From NCBI RefSeq assembly GCF_900141755.1, contig NZ_LT670844.1, forward strand, positions 2,170,001 to 2,234,000: a stretch of DNA of 64,000 nt. Direction: 5' to 3'. A program made the position numbers and the translations under genes. Origin of the DNA: Bradyrhizobium lablabi. GTDB lineage: Bacteria > Pseudomonadota > Alphaproteobacteria > Rhizobiales > Xanthobacteraceae. The notes below the pieces were generated by a model, which was given only the letters and a program-made list of their open reading frames with translations, was not told the DNA's origin and made no database searches. This document shows, in pieces, positions 1-9,630 of the stretch (the stretch's first letter is position 1; the number at the start of each line of letters is the position of its first letter).

Positions 1-185
1 CCCTACGGAACCGGTACAAGTCCAGCCTAAAGGAGTCAGCAAGGAATACCACTGGGCTCAAGCGTCAATGGTTGAGGGTCAGCGCGCGATGGCAGGCCGC
101 GAAACTCCGTATCTCATCACGTCAGGCATTGGTGAGGTCCGCTTCGCACGCGCTGCTCGTAAAATCATCCGACGAAAAACGCTCC

Positions 186-1811
186 TCACGCCATTGCGGG
201 CATCCTGCCGAACAGGTGATCCAGCGCCGTGCGCAAAACGTCCAGCGGACTAGAAGCGCCTGAACGGCTACGCCACGCGACATGGCCGTCCGGTCGGACC
301 AGTACCGCGCCATCCGTGTCGACGCCGTACGCGTGGTGCCAGTTGCCGTCGGGGTCGCCGAGATCTCCGTCCTTTCCGACTGTAAAGGCAAGGAGCGGAG
401 GCCATGACGGGCCGATCGCTTGCGCAGCCCGTCGCCATGCCTCGCCGTCGGTGCCGGCCAGCAGCACGAAGTGCGGCCCGAACAGGTCGATGGTCGAGAT
501 TTGCTCATTGCTACGCGTGAGCCAGACATGGGGCGCGCGGCTACCGGGCCGCGCGGAGGGCACATAGTCGGTGACGGGGTCGTCGACGACAACCGGTGGC
601 GTTCCGTCCGGCACGACCGCCGTCGATTGATAGCAGGCCCCGAAGATGAGCCCCTGCTCGTTCAGGAATTCGCGCCGCGGCAGGACCTTGCTTTGCCGCG
701 CGTTGCGCCCCATCGACAGGGCGTTGGCCAGCGAATTCTCGGTGATAATCCGGCCGAACGGCTGGCGCTCGGCGTGGTAGCTGTCGAGCAGCGAGCCGTC
801 GGCTTTTCCGCTGATCACGGCGGCGATCTTCCAAGCCAGATTGTGAACGTCCTGCACCCCGGTGTTGAGGCCGAAGCCGCCGGTCGGCGGCATCTCATGG
901 GCCGCGTCTCCGGCCAGGAAAACGTCGCCGACGCGATAATTGTCGGCAACGATGGCGGATGCTTCCCACGGACTGACGGCCAGCACCGATACGGCAAGGT
1001 CCGGTACGCCGGCGCCTTTGCGGATCAGCGCCGCACAAAACTCCGGGGTAAAATCCTGCGGCTGCCAGCCGAATTTCTTGGGGCTGTGAATCAAAAAACC
1101 CCAGCGATCCCGGCCGTTGATGGTGAGGAATGTGGCGCGCAGATCTTCCTGCTCGACAAAATACAGCGCCGCAGGCCGATGTTCGACCCATTGGGTGAGA
1201 TCGGCGTGGAACAGAATATTGACGCTGTCGTAGACCTTCTCCTCGCCGGTCATCTTCACGTCCAGCGCGCGACGCACGCGGCTTTGCGCGCCCTCGGCGG
1301 CAATCAAATAGCGCGCGGTGAAAGGCGTCTCCTCGCCTGTCGTGCGATCGGTCAATTTGCCCGTGACGGCACCGGGCCGTTGGCTGAACGAGGTCAACTC
1401 GGTATTGAAGCGCAGCGCTCCCGGCCCCCCGGCTTGCTCGGCAAATCGACGAATGACCGGCTCGAGGTCATCCTGGGCGCAGAGACAATTCCTGACCGGC
1501 GTCGCCGCCATGTTCTTCGCCGTGGCGCGACCGGGCACGCGACGCTCGATCTCGTTACCGGCAAGGGATTCGGCCCAGACGATCAGTCCCAGCCGCCCTT
1601 CCGCCAGGCCTGCGTCCCTGATCGCGGTATCGATGCCGCATTGCCGGAAGACTTCCATGGTGCGGGCATTGATCCCGCGTGCCTTTGGCGTGAGCGCCGT
1701 GCTCGGGTGACGTTCGACGAGCAGCGAGCGCACACCGTGGCGGGAGAGCAGCAATGAGGCGGTGAGACCCACCGGACCGCCGCCGGAAATAAGAACGGGG
1801 ATGTCGAGCAT
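186..1811 (-). CDS. FAD-dependent aromatic hydroxylase (PheA/TfdB-type monooxygenase)
   Basis: A 541-residue flavoprotein. The N-terminus carries a Rossmann dinucleotide-binding motif (GGGPVG near residue 10). A second FAD/ribityl motif, GDVFLAGDAAHEMPPTGG, lies around residues 290-310, followed by GLNTGVQDVHNLAWK. This layout and length are typical of class A NAD(P)H-dependent aromatic hydroxylases, which insert one oxygen ortho to a phenolic OH; the actual substrate cannot be read from the sequence. The ATG is preceded by a clear AAGGAG. It lies 47 bp downstream of a co-directional MFS carrier, so uptake and first hydroxylation of an aromatic acid is a reasonable joint role (inference). Confidence 0.85.
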   Translation of the reverse strand: MLDIPVLISGGGPVGLTASLLLSRHGVRSLLVERHPSTALTPKARGINARTMEVFRQCGIDTAIRDAGLAEGRLGLIVWAESLAGNEIERRVPGRATAKNMAATPVRNCLCAQDDLEPVIRRFAEQAGGPGALRFNTELTSFSQRPGAVTGKLTDRTTGEETPFTARYLIAAEGAQSRVRRALDVKMTGEEKVYDSVNILFHADLTQWVEHRPAALYFVEQEDLRATFLTINGRDRWGFLIHSPKKFGWQPQDFTPEFCAALIRKGAGVPDLAVSVLAVSPWEASAIVADNYRVGDVFLAGDAAHEMPPTGGFGLNTGVQDVHNLAWKIAAVISGKADGSLLDSYHAERQPFGRIITENSLANALSMGRNARQSKVLPRREFLNEQGLIFGACYQSTAVVPDGTPPVVVDDPVTDYVPSARPGSRAPHVWLTRSNEQISTIDLFGPHFVLLAGTDGEAWRRAAQAIGPSWPPLLAFTVGKDGDLGDPDGNWHHAYGVDTDGAVLVRPDGHVAWRSRSGASSPLDVLRTALDHLFGRMPAMA

Positions 1812-1858
1812 CTCTTCTCCTTGTTTCGATCCGCGTGCCTGATTTATCCAAGCTCCAT

Positions 1859-3295
1859 TTATCCAATATCCATGGGCTTGCCGTGGGTTTCCTTGCGATA
1901 GGCGAAGATTGCGATGAACGCTGCAAGTTCGCAGGCGGCCAGGAACAGGAAGGCAGGTGCGACGGCATCGGCAGTCGCTTTCGGCGAAACCACGTCGTTA
2001 CTTCCTGCGATCAGCGCCAGACAAACCGGTCCCAGGATTTTACCGACCCCGTTGGAAGCCTGCGCCAATCCGAACGCCCGGGCACCAAGCGAGACCGGAA
2101 ACACCTCGACGACATACGGCGTGATGTTGGAAAAAGAGCCGCTGTAAAAGGCCGCACCAAAAACCACCAGCAGCGCAAACACCGACCAGCCGGCGATGAA
2201 CTCGCGATAGAACGCGAAAATCGCGAGCATGACAAGGACGGACATGAACGTTCCGACCAGTGCTGAGCGGCGGCGCCCGATATAGAGCGGCAGAAACGAA
2301 AATAATACGCGGCCGAGAATTGAGGCGATGCTCGCGTAGACGAAATACTGCGCGGCCTCGTGCGCCGTGATCTTGAGAAGCTGGGACAGAACAGTGGGTC
2401 CCCACAGCGCCACGCCATAGGTGCCGGTCGATATCCCGATCCAGATGACGACGACCCACCAGAATCGCTTCTGGTCCTGGTACAACTCCGACAACGACGC
2501 CGGCTTGCTGGCCGGCGCGATCGCGGTCGGCAACGCGACGGCTTGCTCGGGAACGCCAAGCAGCTTTGCGGCCTCGCGCCGCGCGTCGGCATTGCGGCCG
2601 CGCGACAGCAGCCAGCGCACCGATTCCGGCGCGATCCACGCGATCAGCAGGGACGTGACGATCGGCATCGCGCCGGTGGCGGCAACGCCGCGCCAACCGA
2701 TCACCGGTAAGAGGCTCGCCGAAATCATGGCGGCGAACATCGTGCCGAGCGCGACGGGGACGACCATCATGCTGGAAACGAACGTACGGTATCGGGTCGG
2801 CGTAATCTCGACGACCATTGGATTCTGGGCGCTCACCGCGGCAATCGATCCAAAACCCACGACGAAACGCAGGATTGAAAACAGTATCCAGGCGCCGTCC
2901 GGTATCAGTGCACATCCGGCGGCGCCGAGCGAAAAGATCAAGCCGCCGCCCCAGATCATCTTCTTGCGCCCGATCGTATCGGCGATGGGGCCGCCGACCA
3001 GTGAGCCGAAGATGGCGCCGACGCCCGACGACAACAGCATCACCGCGCCCTGGCCGTAAGTGAGATGCCAGCTTGGCGCGAGCACCGAGACGAGATAGCC
3101 GACCAGGAAGAAGTCGTAATATTCGAACATCTCCTGCAGGACGAGCAGCCCGATGGTCAGATAATAGCGTGGCGCGAGATTAGGCTTCTCGATCGCGCTC
3201 AGCCAGTCCTGCGCATCTCGCTGGGCCGTGCTGCGGATTTTGTCTGGAAAATTGCCGGCAACGGCGCCTTGCGCGTCGAGCGAAACCTCGGCCAT
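1859..3295 (-). CDS. MFS transporter, aromatic acid/sugar:H+ symporter type
   Basis: A 478-residue membrane protein with about 12 hydrophobic segments. The conserved MFS loop 2-3 signature is visible as GGPIADTIGRKKMI near residue 105, and a second copy (YIGRRRSALVG) begins the second half. The acidic segment EMFEYYDFFLVGY in helix 1 is typical of the metabolite:H+ symporter families (AAHS/MHS). The ATG follows a GGGGAGAG ribosome-binding site. It is encoded just upstream of the flavoprotein hydroxylase on the same strand, which suggests it imports that enzyme's substrate. Substrate identity is unknown. Confidence 0.85.
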   Translation of the reverse strand: MAEVSLDAQGAVAGNFPDKIRSTAQRDAQDWLSAIEKPNLAPRYYLTIGLLVLQEMFEYYDFFLVGYLVSVLAPSWHLTYGQGAVMLLSSGVGAIFGSLVGGPIADTIGRKKMIWGGGLIFSLGAAGCALIPDGAWILFSILRFVVGFGSIAAVSAQNPMVVEITPTRYRTFVSSMMVVPVALGTMFAAMISASLLPVIGWRGVAATGAMPIVTSLLIAWIAPESVRWLLSRGRNADARREAAKLLGVPEQAVALPTAIAPASKPASLSELYQDQKRFWWVVVIWIGISTGTYGVALWGPTVLSQLLKITAHEAAQYFVYASIASILGRVLFSFLPLYIGRRRSALVGTFMSVLVMLAIFAFYREFIAGWSVFALLVVFGAAFYSGSFSNITPYVVEVFPVSLGARAFGLAQASNGVGKILGPVCLALIAGSNDVVSPKATADAVAPAFLFLAACELAAFIAIFAYRKETHGKPMDIG

Positions 3296-3543
3296 CTCTC
3301 TCCCCGGAGGCCCGACTGCTCGCCGTCATGCGCGGCGATTTTAGAGTGCCGAGACGATCCTCGATAAAACTAGCAGCTGAAATTGAAAACACAATCGGGA
3401 TCGGCCGAGTTGCCCGCTGCACTGCACGCGCGGTGACTGCTCCGATCATGCAAGGCCGGCAATCGCTATCGCCACACACAGTCGCGCCAGACGGGCCGAT
3501 GCTTTATCTTGCCACAGATCTCAAACTCGGAGGAGCGGCCCAG

Positions 3544-3873
3544 ATGATTGCCGACGAGACGCAGGGGCAATATGTGCAACTGGCAGAAATCGAAATCGAT
3601 CCCGCCCAGCTGGAAAGCTACAAGGCCGCGGTCAAGGAGCACATCGAGACGGCTATTCGGGTCGAGCCGGGAGTTCTGGTGCTATACGCCGTTTCTGAAA
3701 AAGATAACCCGGCCCACGTCAGGGTTTTTGAAATCTACCGGGATATCGATGCATACAAGGCGCATCTGGAATCCGCGCATTTCAAAAAATACAAGGCCAC
3801 CACCGAGAACATGGTCAAGTCGCTCAAGCTTGTCCAGGTGACGCCGATCATGCTCGGCGCGAAGGCGAAGTGA
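3544..3873 (+). CDS. ABM-domain monooxygenase (putative quinol monooxygenase family)
   Basis: A 109-residue protein that is essentially one antibiotic-biosynthesis-monooxygenase (ABM) fold: an N-terminal strand (VQLAEIEIDPAQLESYK), a central EPGVLVLYAVSEK, and EIYRDIDAYKAHLES with HFKKY. These features match YgiN-like small oxygenases or dimeric ferredoxin-fold proteins. The frame is open further upstream, but the ATG at 3544 is chosen because GGAGGAG sits about 8 nt before it and homology-like sequence begins there. It is divergent from the MFS/hydroxylase pair, so it may belong to the same aromatic pathway (inference). Confidence 0.8.
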   Translation: MIADETQGQYVQLAEIEIDPAQLESYKAAVKEHIETAIRVEPGVLVLYAVSEKDNPAHVRVFEIYRDIDAYKAHLESAHFKKYKATTENMVKSLKLVQVTPIMLGAKAK

Positions 3874-3888
3874 AGACGTCACCCGGCC

Positions 3889-3919
3889 AAAAAGCCAACC
3901 CCTCACAAGAGGGGCTGGC
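3889..3919 (-). terminator. Rho-independent terminator of the small secreted protein gene
   Basis: Read on the minus strand, an 11-bp stem GCCAGCCCCTC / GAGGGGTTGGC (one G-U pair) with a TTGT loop is followed at once by TTTTT. It ends 8 bp past the stop codon of the minus-strand gene at 3927. It also lies 16 bp after the end of the convergent plus-strand gene, but the U-run is only on the minus strand. Confidence 0.75.
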
Positions 3920-3926
3920 GCGCATT

Positions 3927-4142
3927 TCAGGCTTCGTTTTTGGGAATGTATTTACCCATGACGCACTTATAACTTTGTAATTTCCACTCATGATACGGAC
4001 TATTGGCGAGCCAGTCGGCAATACCGATTTGCGCGTTAACCTGACAGGCGGTCATGGTGATGCCCGACTGATCACTGTTGGTGACGACTTTTTCCATGCA
4101 AAGCTGGCCATTGCAGAGAACAGCGACGAGAGTAACAAGCAT
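3927..4142 (-). CDS. Small exported protein of unknown function
   Basis: About 71 residues. The ATG at 4142 is preferred because GAAGG lies 6 nt upstream; an in-frame ATG at 4184 has no visible ribosome-binding site. The N-terminus (MLVTLVAVLCNGQLCM) is a short hydrophobic segment that could be a signal peptide or anchor. The remaining chain has further cysteines (ACQ, YKCVMG), so disulfides in the periplasm are possible. A strong terminator follows. I do not recognise the family. Confidence 0.6.
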   Translation of the reverse strand: MLVTLVAVLCNGQLCMEKVVTNSDQSGITMTACQVNAQIGIADWLANSPYHEWKLQSYKCVMGKYIPKNEA

Positions 4143-4283
4143 GATAACCTTCGTTAATGAGGATACCCGGTCAGTTCGACGCATGCAGAGTTCATGCCAG
4201 CATTGGTAGGCGCCACGCCCTGATAGGTTCACGCGTAAAATCCTACCTTTCGGGTCGCTTTTGTCGCCGGAGAACGGGTTGTG

Positions 4284-4921
4284 ATGTCACCGCACCGACG
4301 TCAAGTCTTGCTTTTGACGGCCGCTGCCGTGCTGCTGTCGCGGCTCGATGGCCGGCCTTTGCGCAAGGCGACTACGAAATCGGAAAATTTGTCTACCGTA
4401 GTTTTACGGTCGATACCTCCGCCGCTCAGGATGTCCCGAACCCTGCGGTGATCGAGGCGTCGCTGAGACACCAGATCGACATTGTCGCCGATTGCGGCGT
4501 CAGTCCCACCATCCTCAGCTTTTTCAAAAGCCAGGAGGTTGTCATAAAGCCCGGTCAGGGCGACGGCGGCGGGCACTTTTCGAAAGACAGCAAGGGCGTC
4601 ACCATCGACGCCGCCGTGCAGGCGCCGGAGAAGCCGGTGCTGCTGCATGAATTGCTGCACGCCTATCACTTCCGGGTTTTGCCGGGCGCGTTGCAGAACC
4701 CCGACCTCGTGATGTTCTACAACAATGCCAGGGATGGCGGGCTCTATCCGGCCGACGCCCACGTCCTGAAGAACGTGCAGGAGTTTTTCGCGGTGACGGG
4801 CAGCCTCTATCTCTGGGGCAATGTCGACCGGCCGCCGCGCACCAGGGAAAATCTACGTGAGAAGCAGCCGGCCTACTACAAATGGCTCGGGGAGTTATTC
4901 GGGGTGCAGAAGGATAGTTGA
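4284..4921 (+). CDS. Secreted HExxH metalloprotease-like protein, signal peptide apparently frameshifted
   Basis: The C-terminal frame encodes about 185 residues with a zincin motif HELLH (around 4645-4660) and a downstream EFFAVTG that could supply the third zinc ligand, as in anthrax-lethal-factor-like (ATLF) domains. In that frame the only upstream ATG is at 4157 and gives no signal peptide. One frame over, the ATG at 4284, after GGAGAACGG, starts a normal-looking signal peptide (MSPHRRQVLLLTAAAVLLSR). The mature frame then resumes with the cleavage-like sequence WPAFAQ. A single missing base near 4340-4358 would explain this. It may be a pseudogene, a strain-specific lesion or a sequencing error. 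Confidence 0.6.
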
Positions 4922-4961
4922 ATCGGCGACGGCAACTGTCGTCCGGACAAACAACCTCCGG

Positions 4962-5069
4962 CCTCATCCTGAGGAGCGCGCTCTCGCGCGCGTCTCGAAG
5001 GATGGCCGCGAGTCCATGCGCTGCGTCCATCCTTCGAGACGCTTGCTGCGCAAGCTCCTCAGGATGAGG
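4962..5069. repeat. Dispersed palindromic repeat, family A (BIME-like)
   Basis: Outer arms CCTCATCCTGAGGAGC and GCTCCTCAGGATGAGG and inner arms GTCTCGAAGGATGG and CCATCCTTCGAGACGC form a nested inverted repeat. The same arms recur at 28644-28750 and, rearranged, at 29445-29544. It fills the gap between two convergent genes. Confidence 0.85.
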
Positions 5070-5096
5070 TTAGTGCGTGCGTTGTCGCGTGGCCCC

Positions 5097-6806
5097 TCAC
5101 GCCGCGCGAACGGAATCCATGAACTTCGCGACCTCGTGCTTCAGCCGATTGCTCTCGGTCGACAGCGATTGCGCGGCTGAGAGCACCTGGGAGGAAGCCC
5201 CTCCGGTTTCGGAGGCGCCGCGCTGGACGTCCGCAATGCTGGCCTCGACCTGCGAGGTTCCTTCCGCGGCGCGCTGCACGTTCCGGGAGATTTCCTGGGT
5301 GGCGGCGCCCTGCTCTTCCACGGCGGAGGCAATCGTCGCCGAAATTTCCGATATCCTTGCGATCGTCGCGCCGATCTCCTTGATCGCGGTGACGGAATCC
5401 TTGGTCGCCGACTGGATGTCGGCGATCTGCTGGCTGATTTCGTCGGTGGCTTTCGCGGTCTGCTCGGCGAGCGTCTTCACTTCGGCCGCGACAACCGCAA
5501 ATCCCCTGCCGGCTTCGCCGGCGCGCGCGGCTTCGATGGTCGCGTTCAGCGCCAGCAAATTGGTCTGCCCGGCAATGGTCTGGATCAGATCGACGACATC
5601 GCCGATGCGGCCGGCAGCCTGCGACAACTGGCTGATGCGAGCGTCGGTCTTCTTGGCCTGTTCGACAGCTTCGCCGGCAATGGTGGCGGAAGCGTCGACC
5701 TGACGGCTGATCTCGCCGATCGAGGACGCCAGCTCCTCGCTTGCTGCTGCGACCGAATGAACGTTCGCGGAAGCCTCTCCCGAGGCGTTCGATGCGCGCT
5801 GGCTGACCTGCTCGACGGTATCCGCCGTCTTGGTCAAGGTCGAGGACGACGCCTCGAGCTGGCCGGCAGCACTGGAGACCAGCGTGACGATTTGACCGAC
5901 TTCGCTCTCAAACTGGTCGGCGAGGCGGTTCATGTCGATCCTGCGCTGCTCGGCCTGCCGCTTTTCGCCCGCCGCCTGATCCTCGCGCATACGGTTGGTT
6001 TCGATCATGGCGTCGCGGAAGATCTGCACCGTGCGGGCCATTTGACCGATTTCGTCGGTGCGCTCGGCATTGGCGACGGGCGCCTCTAACTCGCCGGCGC
6101 TGAGCGAGGCCATGCGGTCTTTCAGGCCCGACAGCGGCTTGACCACGCTGCGGGTAATCGCCCAGGCGACCGCGATCGACAACAGCATCAGCACGGCAAT
6201 CACAACCGAGGCGGTCCGGACCATCGACCAGAACGATGCATCGACGTCGGAAATATATTGCGCGCTTCCGATCATCAGGTGCCAGGGCGCGAAGCCGCGG
6301 GTGAACGCCACCTTGTCGAGCGGGGTCGGATCGGTGCTGCTGCGCAGGAACGAATAGCGGAGGCTGCCCTCTCCTTTGCGCGCGAGATCCATCAGCATCG
6401 ACGCAAAGGGAAGACCATAGGCGTCCTTGACGCCGCGCATATCCTTGCCGAGCAAGGTCGGAACGCCGGTATTGGAGACGCAGATTCCGGTCTCGTAATC
6501 GTAGATATAGACGTAATTGGTGTGATTTTCATACCAGACGTTACCTGCGGCCTCGAAGAAGCGCTTCTTCGCTTCCTCCTCCGTCATCTGGCCCGAGGCT
6601 GCGGCATGCTGGAAGCCGTCGGCCAACTGCCATACGGCGTCGACGATCGCGTGCGCCTTCTCGGTACGCTCGGTAATGAGTTGGCTGCGGGCAACCAGCA
6701 AGATCGTGGAGGCCACCAGCGCCATGCAGATCGCGCCGACGATGGTCATGGCGGAGAGCTTGGCGCCGATCGAGCGATTCGAGAACAAAGTGCTTATTTT
6801 TGGCAT
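5097..6806 (-). CDS. Methyl-accepting chemotaxis protein with Cache sensor
   Basis: A 569-residue chemoreceptor. Transmembrane segment 1 is near residues 18-38. A periplasmic single-Cache domain follows ([18 protein letters not shown] and GSLRYSFLR), then transmembrane segment 2 near 190-212, a HAMP linker ([20 protein letters not shown]) and a long cytoplasmic signalling helix bundle. The hairpin tip contains the near-invariant [21 protein letters not shown] and [18 protein letters not shown]. It signals to CheA/CheW; the ligand is probably a small carboxylate, as for many sCache_2 receptors (family knowledge, not shown here). It stands alone between two intergenic gaps. Confidence 0.93.
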   Translation of the reverse strand: MPKISTLFSNRSIGAKLSAMTIVGAICMALVASTILLVARSQLITERTEKAHAIVDAVWQLADGFQHAAASGQMTEEEAKKRFFEAAGNVWYENHTNYVYIYDYETGICVSNTGVPTLLGKDMRGVKDAYGLPFASMLMDLARKGEGSLRYSFLRSSTDPTPLDKVAFTRGFAPWHLMIGSAQYISDVDASFWSMVRTASVVIAVLMLLSIAVAWAITRSVVKPLSGLKDRMASLSAGELEAPVANAERTDEIGQMARTVQIFRDAMIETNRMREDQAAGEKRQAEQRRIDMNRLADQFESEVGQIVTLVSSAAGQLEASSSTLTKTADTVEQVSQRASNASGEASANVHSVAAASEELASSIGEISRQVDASATIAGEAVEQAKKTDARISQLSQAAGRIGDVVDLIQTIAGQTNLLALNATIEAARAGEAGRGFAVVAAEVKTLAEQTAKATDEISQQIADIQSATKDSVTAIKEIGATIARISEISATIASAVEEQGAATQEISRNVQRAAEGTSQVEASIADVQRGASETGGASSQVLSAAQSLSTESNRLKHEVAKFMDSVRAA

Positions 6807-6918
6807 TCCAATTGCCCATTCTGCTATGGCGGGCCGGCCTGGAAGCGGCGCGCGACAAAATCATGATTTCCACAGGCGTCAACTTAGAAGAAAAATATTA
6901 AGGACTTAGTTACGCTGC

Positions 6919-6938
6919 TTGCGGCCTTGAGGCCGCAA
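6919..6938. terminator. Perfect GC-rich hairpin downstream of the TPP enzyme gene
   Basis: TTGCGGCC and GGCCGCAA flank a 4-nt loop. It lies about 60 bp past the stop of the minus-strand gene at 6997. There is no U-run on either strand, so intrinsic termination is uncertain. Confidence 0.35.
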
Positions 6939-6996
6939 CGCGGCCCGCGAAACGCCGCGGCGCTTCGCGTTAATCCTTCGTTAAGGATGGGGTTTA

Positions 6997-8733
6997 TCAG
7001 CGCGACAACAGGTTGGTCTTGGCCAAATCCAACACCTCGTCGCCTTTGCCGCTCATGACAGCGCGAAGCACCCACAGGCTAAAGCCCTTGACCTGCTCGG
7101 CGGTGATGGTGGGCGGCATCGAGAGCTCCTGTTTCGCGGTCACCACGTCGAGCACGGCGGGGCCGTCATGGGACAACACATCGCGGATCGCGGCCGGAAG
7201 CTCGCCGGGATCCTCGACCCGAATCGCATGGATGCCCATGGCGCGGGCCATGGCCGCAAAATCGGGATTTTGCAGATCGGTCCCGGTTTCGATGAAGCCG
7301 GACGCCTTCATCTCCAGCGCGACAAAGCCGAGCACGCCATTGTTGAAAATCACCACCTTCACCGGCAGCTTCATCTGCGTCAGCGTGACCAGATCCCCCA
7401 TCAACATCGCAAATCCGCCATCGCCCGACATCGACACCACCTGGCGGGCGGGCTGTGAGGCCTGAACGCCGATCGCGTGGGCCATCGCGTTCGCCATTGA
7501 GCCATGGACCCATGATCCGACCAGGCGCCGCCGTCCGTTCATGGCAAGATAGCGTGCCGCCCAGATCGTCGGCGTGCCGACATCGGCGGTGAAGACGGCA
7601 TCGTCCGAGGCCTGCTCGCTGAGCAGGCGGGCGAGGTATTGCGGGTGGATCGGCTTGTTCCCCGGGGTGCCGCGGGCGAGTTCGTCGAGTCCCGCCCGGG
7701 CCTTTTTGTAGTGGGCCACGCTGGCGTCGAGATGCTTGCTGTCGCTCTTCGCCTTAAGCTCCGGAAGCAGCGCCGCGATCGTGGCGCCGACGTCGCCGAC
7801 AATGCCGAGATCGAGCTTGCAGCGACGGCCCAGATTCTCGGGCCGGATATCGACTTGCGCGATTTTGGCGTCGGAGGGGAGAAACTGCTTGTAGGGAAAA
7901 TCGGTCCCCAGCATCAGCAGCACGTCGCATGCATGCATGGCCGCATAGCCGGAAGAGAAGCCGATAAACCCGGTCATGCCGACATCGTAGGGGTTATTGA
8001 ACTCGACGTGCTCTTTACCGCCGAGCGCATGCACGATCGGGCTCTTGAGCGTTTCGGCAAGTCGCATCAGGCTGTCATGGACGCCGGCGCAACCGCGCCC
8101 GCAGAACAAGGTGACGCGTTTGGCGCCGTTGAGGAGTTCGGCCAACGCCGTCAATTCGGTTTCGGCAGGCCGAACGACCGGCGGCACCGGCAAAAGCCCG
8201 GCGTTGGGTGAAATGCCGCGCTTTGGCGCCGGCCGCAGCGCCACGTCGCCCGGCAGCACCACGACCGCCACGCCGCGACGCCCGACCGCGGAGCGGATTG
8301 CGTTTTCCAAGACGTAAGGAAGCTGCGCGGTGTCGGAAATCAGCTCGCAATAGTGACTGCATTCCCGAAACAATTCCTGCGGATGGGTCTCCTGAAAATA
8401 GCCGCCCCCGATCTCGGCGGAGGGAATTTGCGCAGCGATCGCCAGCACGGGCGTGCGACTGCGGTGAGCGTCGAACAGGCCATTGATGAGATGAAGATTG
8501 CCCGGACCGCATGAACCGGCGCAGACGGCGAGACCGCCGGTGATTTGCGATTCACCCGCGGCCGCGAAGGCTGCGACTTCCTCATGACGAACATGAATCC
8601 AGTCAATCGCATTTCGCTGGCGCAGCGCCTCGGTCACGGCATTGAGGCTGTCACCGACCACGCCGAAGATTCGTTTCACGCCTGCTTGAATTAGCGTCTC
8701 CGCGATGAGATCAGCGACATTCTCGATTGCCAT
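6997..8733 (-). CDS. poxB: Thiamine-pyrophosphate-dependent pyruvate oxidase/dehydrogenase (quinone)
   Basis: A 578-residue TPP enzyme with the three usual domains. The N-terminal PYR domain has the catalytic glutamate in [15 protein letters not shown] and the [16 protein letters not shown] loop. The central FAD/DHAP-like domain includes [11 protein letters not shown]. The C-terminal PP domain has the TPP/Mg motif [15 protein letters not shown] with KVVIFNN. The sequence pattern fits PoxB-type ubiquinone-dependent pyruvate dehydrogenase, which oxidises pyruvate to acetate and CO2 at the membrane, better than acetolactate synthase. The true ilvI lies elsewhere in this window. Other TPP oxidases cannot be excluded. 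Confidence 0.82.
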   Translation of the reverse strand: MAIENVADLIAETLIQAGVKRIFGVVGDSLNAVTEALRQRNAIDWIHVRHEEVAAFAAAGESQITGGLAVCAGSCGPGNLHLINGLFDAHRSRTPVLAIAAQIPSAEIGGGYFQETHPQELFRECSHYCELISDTAQLPYVLENAIRSAVGRRGVAVVVLPGDVALRPAPKRGISPNAGLLPVPPVVRPAETELTALAELLNGAKRVTLFCGRGCAGVHDSLMRLAETLKSPIVHALGGKEHVEFNNPYDVGMTGFIGFSSGYAAMHACDVLLMLGTDFPYKQFLPSDAKIAQVDIRPENLGRRCKLDLGIVGDVGATIAALLPELKAKSDSKHLDASVAHYKKARAGLDELARGTPGNKPIHPQYLARLLSEQASDDAVFTADVGTPTIWAARYLAMNGRRRLVGSWVHGSMANAMAHAIGVQASQPARQVVSMSGDGGFAMLMGDLVTLTQMKLPVKVVIFNNGVLGFVALEMKASGFIETGTDLQNPDFAAMARAMGIHAIRVEDPGELPAAIRDVLSHDGPAVLDVVTAKQELSMPPTITAEQVKGFSLWVLRAVMSGKGDEVLDLAKTNLLSR

Positions 8734-9078
8734 GGCAGCTGTCCATCCTGATGTGGCGAGGGTGGGCTTCTCCCAATCTTACCGGAAGCGGCCTGTCGGC
8801 TCCAGGGTGTTCGACGTGGAAGGAGCTTGCCGCGGAGCTGACATGTTTCGACGCGGGACCGTCGCATCGGCAACTGTCGGTCGAGCAGCCGACCAAGTAA
8901 AAAATATGTTCCGTCCCGCCCCACCCAAGGAGGTGGGTTTGTCACAGGGGCCGAGCCGTCCAGAAAAAACTTCTTGTGATGGGCGTAGCTCTTCCAATGC
9001 GGAAGATCTGAAACCAACTGTGCTGGCGCTGGCGGTCATTGGCAAATATTTCCCCGAATTTCCCGCCTTGGAGAACAA
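8734..9078. other. Intergenic region without a supported gene
   Basis: No reading frame here resembles a protein. The only structure seen is a CCCACC/GGTGGG hairpin with TTTG after it at about 8920-8940, weak as a plus-strand terminator. The region would carry the upstream signals for the TPP enzyme gene (leftward) and the small gene at 9079 (rightward). Confidence 0.5.
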
Positions 9079-9216
9079 ATGGGCGAAGTTGTTCAATTTA
9101 TCCCGAAGCGTGACCTCGAACGGGCCCGTCTTATTCACGAGGCCCGCGCGATATATGAGGGCATATTCCCGACGGCGGGGGGCCCCGCCAGCGAGCAGCT
9201 CGGGACCAAGGAATGA
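9079..9216 (+). CDS. Small conserved-looking protein (45 aa)
   Basis: The ATG has GGAG about 6 nt upstream, and the frame runs 45 codons to TGA. The start MGEVVQFIPKRDLERARLI is charged and helical, followed by EARAIYEGIFP. Short proteins with this type of N-terminus are familiar from bradyrhizobia, but I cannot name a function and the recognition is from memory. It is shorter than usual ORF cut-offs. Confidence 0.5.
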   Translation: MGEVVQFIPKRDLERARLIHEARAIYEGIFPTAGGPASEQLGTKE

Positions 9217-9297
9217 GCGGACGCCTAAGAGCGCGAAGCCCCCGCCGACGTAATCGGAGCCGCCATCATGGTCAGCAGGATTAAGCCTCGGGGCATG

Positions 9298-9630
9298 CTA
9301 CCTCTTAGACCCGAGGTAAGTGGTCCATACGGCGCTGGCTAATGTCTGCGACGTTTGCTGAGCGCATGTCTTTTCGACTTCGGCCACTATCGCCGCCACG
9401 TCAATTTTCGCCTGTGTCTGATCACTTGCTGCGGCAACGTAATTGAGTCCCGTCCAGAAACCGTAGATCCAGACAGTTCCCTCTAATTGATGCTCTTGCG
9501 TAGACCGCCAGTGAGCGCAACTCATGCGCCCTATTCCGATCATGTCGACGGAAACCTTGGCATCCTGCGCTGAGACCAGGCAGGCCGGAGCGGCAAAGAC
9601 CAGCGCCGCAAATAAGACTCGTTTTTTCAT
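9298..9630 (-). CDS. Small secreted protein, HdeA-like size and layout
   Basis: 110 residues from the ATG at 9630. A clean signal peptide (MKKRVLFAALVFAAPACLVSAQ) is followed by a roughly 88-residue mature domain with two cysteines (SCAHW and KTCAQQ), which could form one disulfide. Family resemblance to HdeA/HdeB-type periplasmic proteins is suggested by size, by the GFWTGLNYVA segment and by Cys spacing, but it is not secure. The frame is open upstream to 9801, but that extension has no ribosome-binding site and would bury the signal peptide. It is monocistronic. Confidence 0.65.
   Translation of the reverse strand: MKKRVLFAALVFAAPACLVSAQDAKVSVDMIGIGRMSCAHWRSTQEHQLEGTVWIYGFWTGLNYVAAASDQTQAKIDVAAIVAEVEKTCAQQTSQTLASAVWTTYLGSKR

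Noticed and set aside
1..185. Short frames at the left edge
   Set aside because: None has a ribosome-binding site with a plausible protein; the region is treated as the downstream flank of the hydroxylase gene.
420..1757. Long open frame (445 codons) on the plus strand opposite the flavoprotein hydroxylase
   Set aside because: It lies wholly antisense to a gene with clear FAD motifs, shows no motif of its own, and is expected from high third-position GC.
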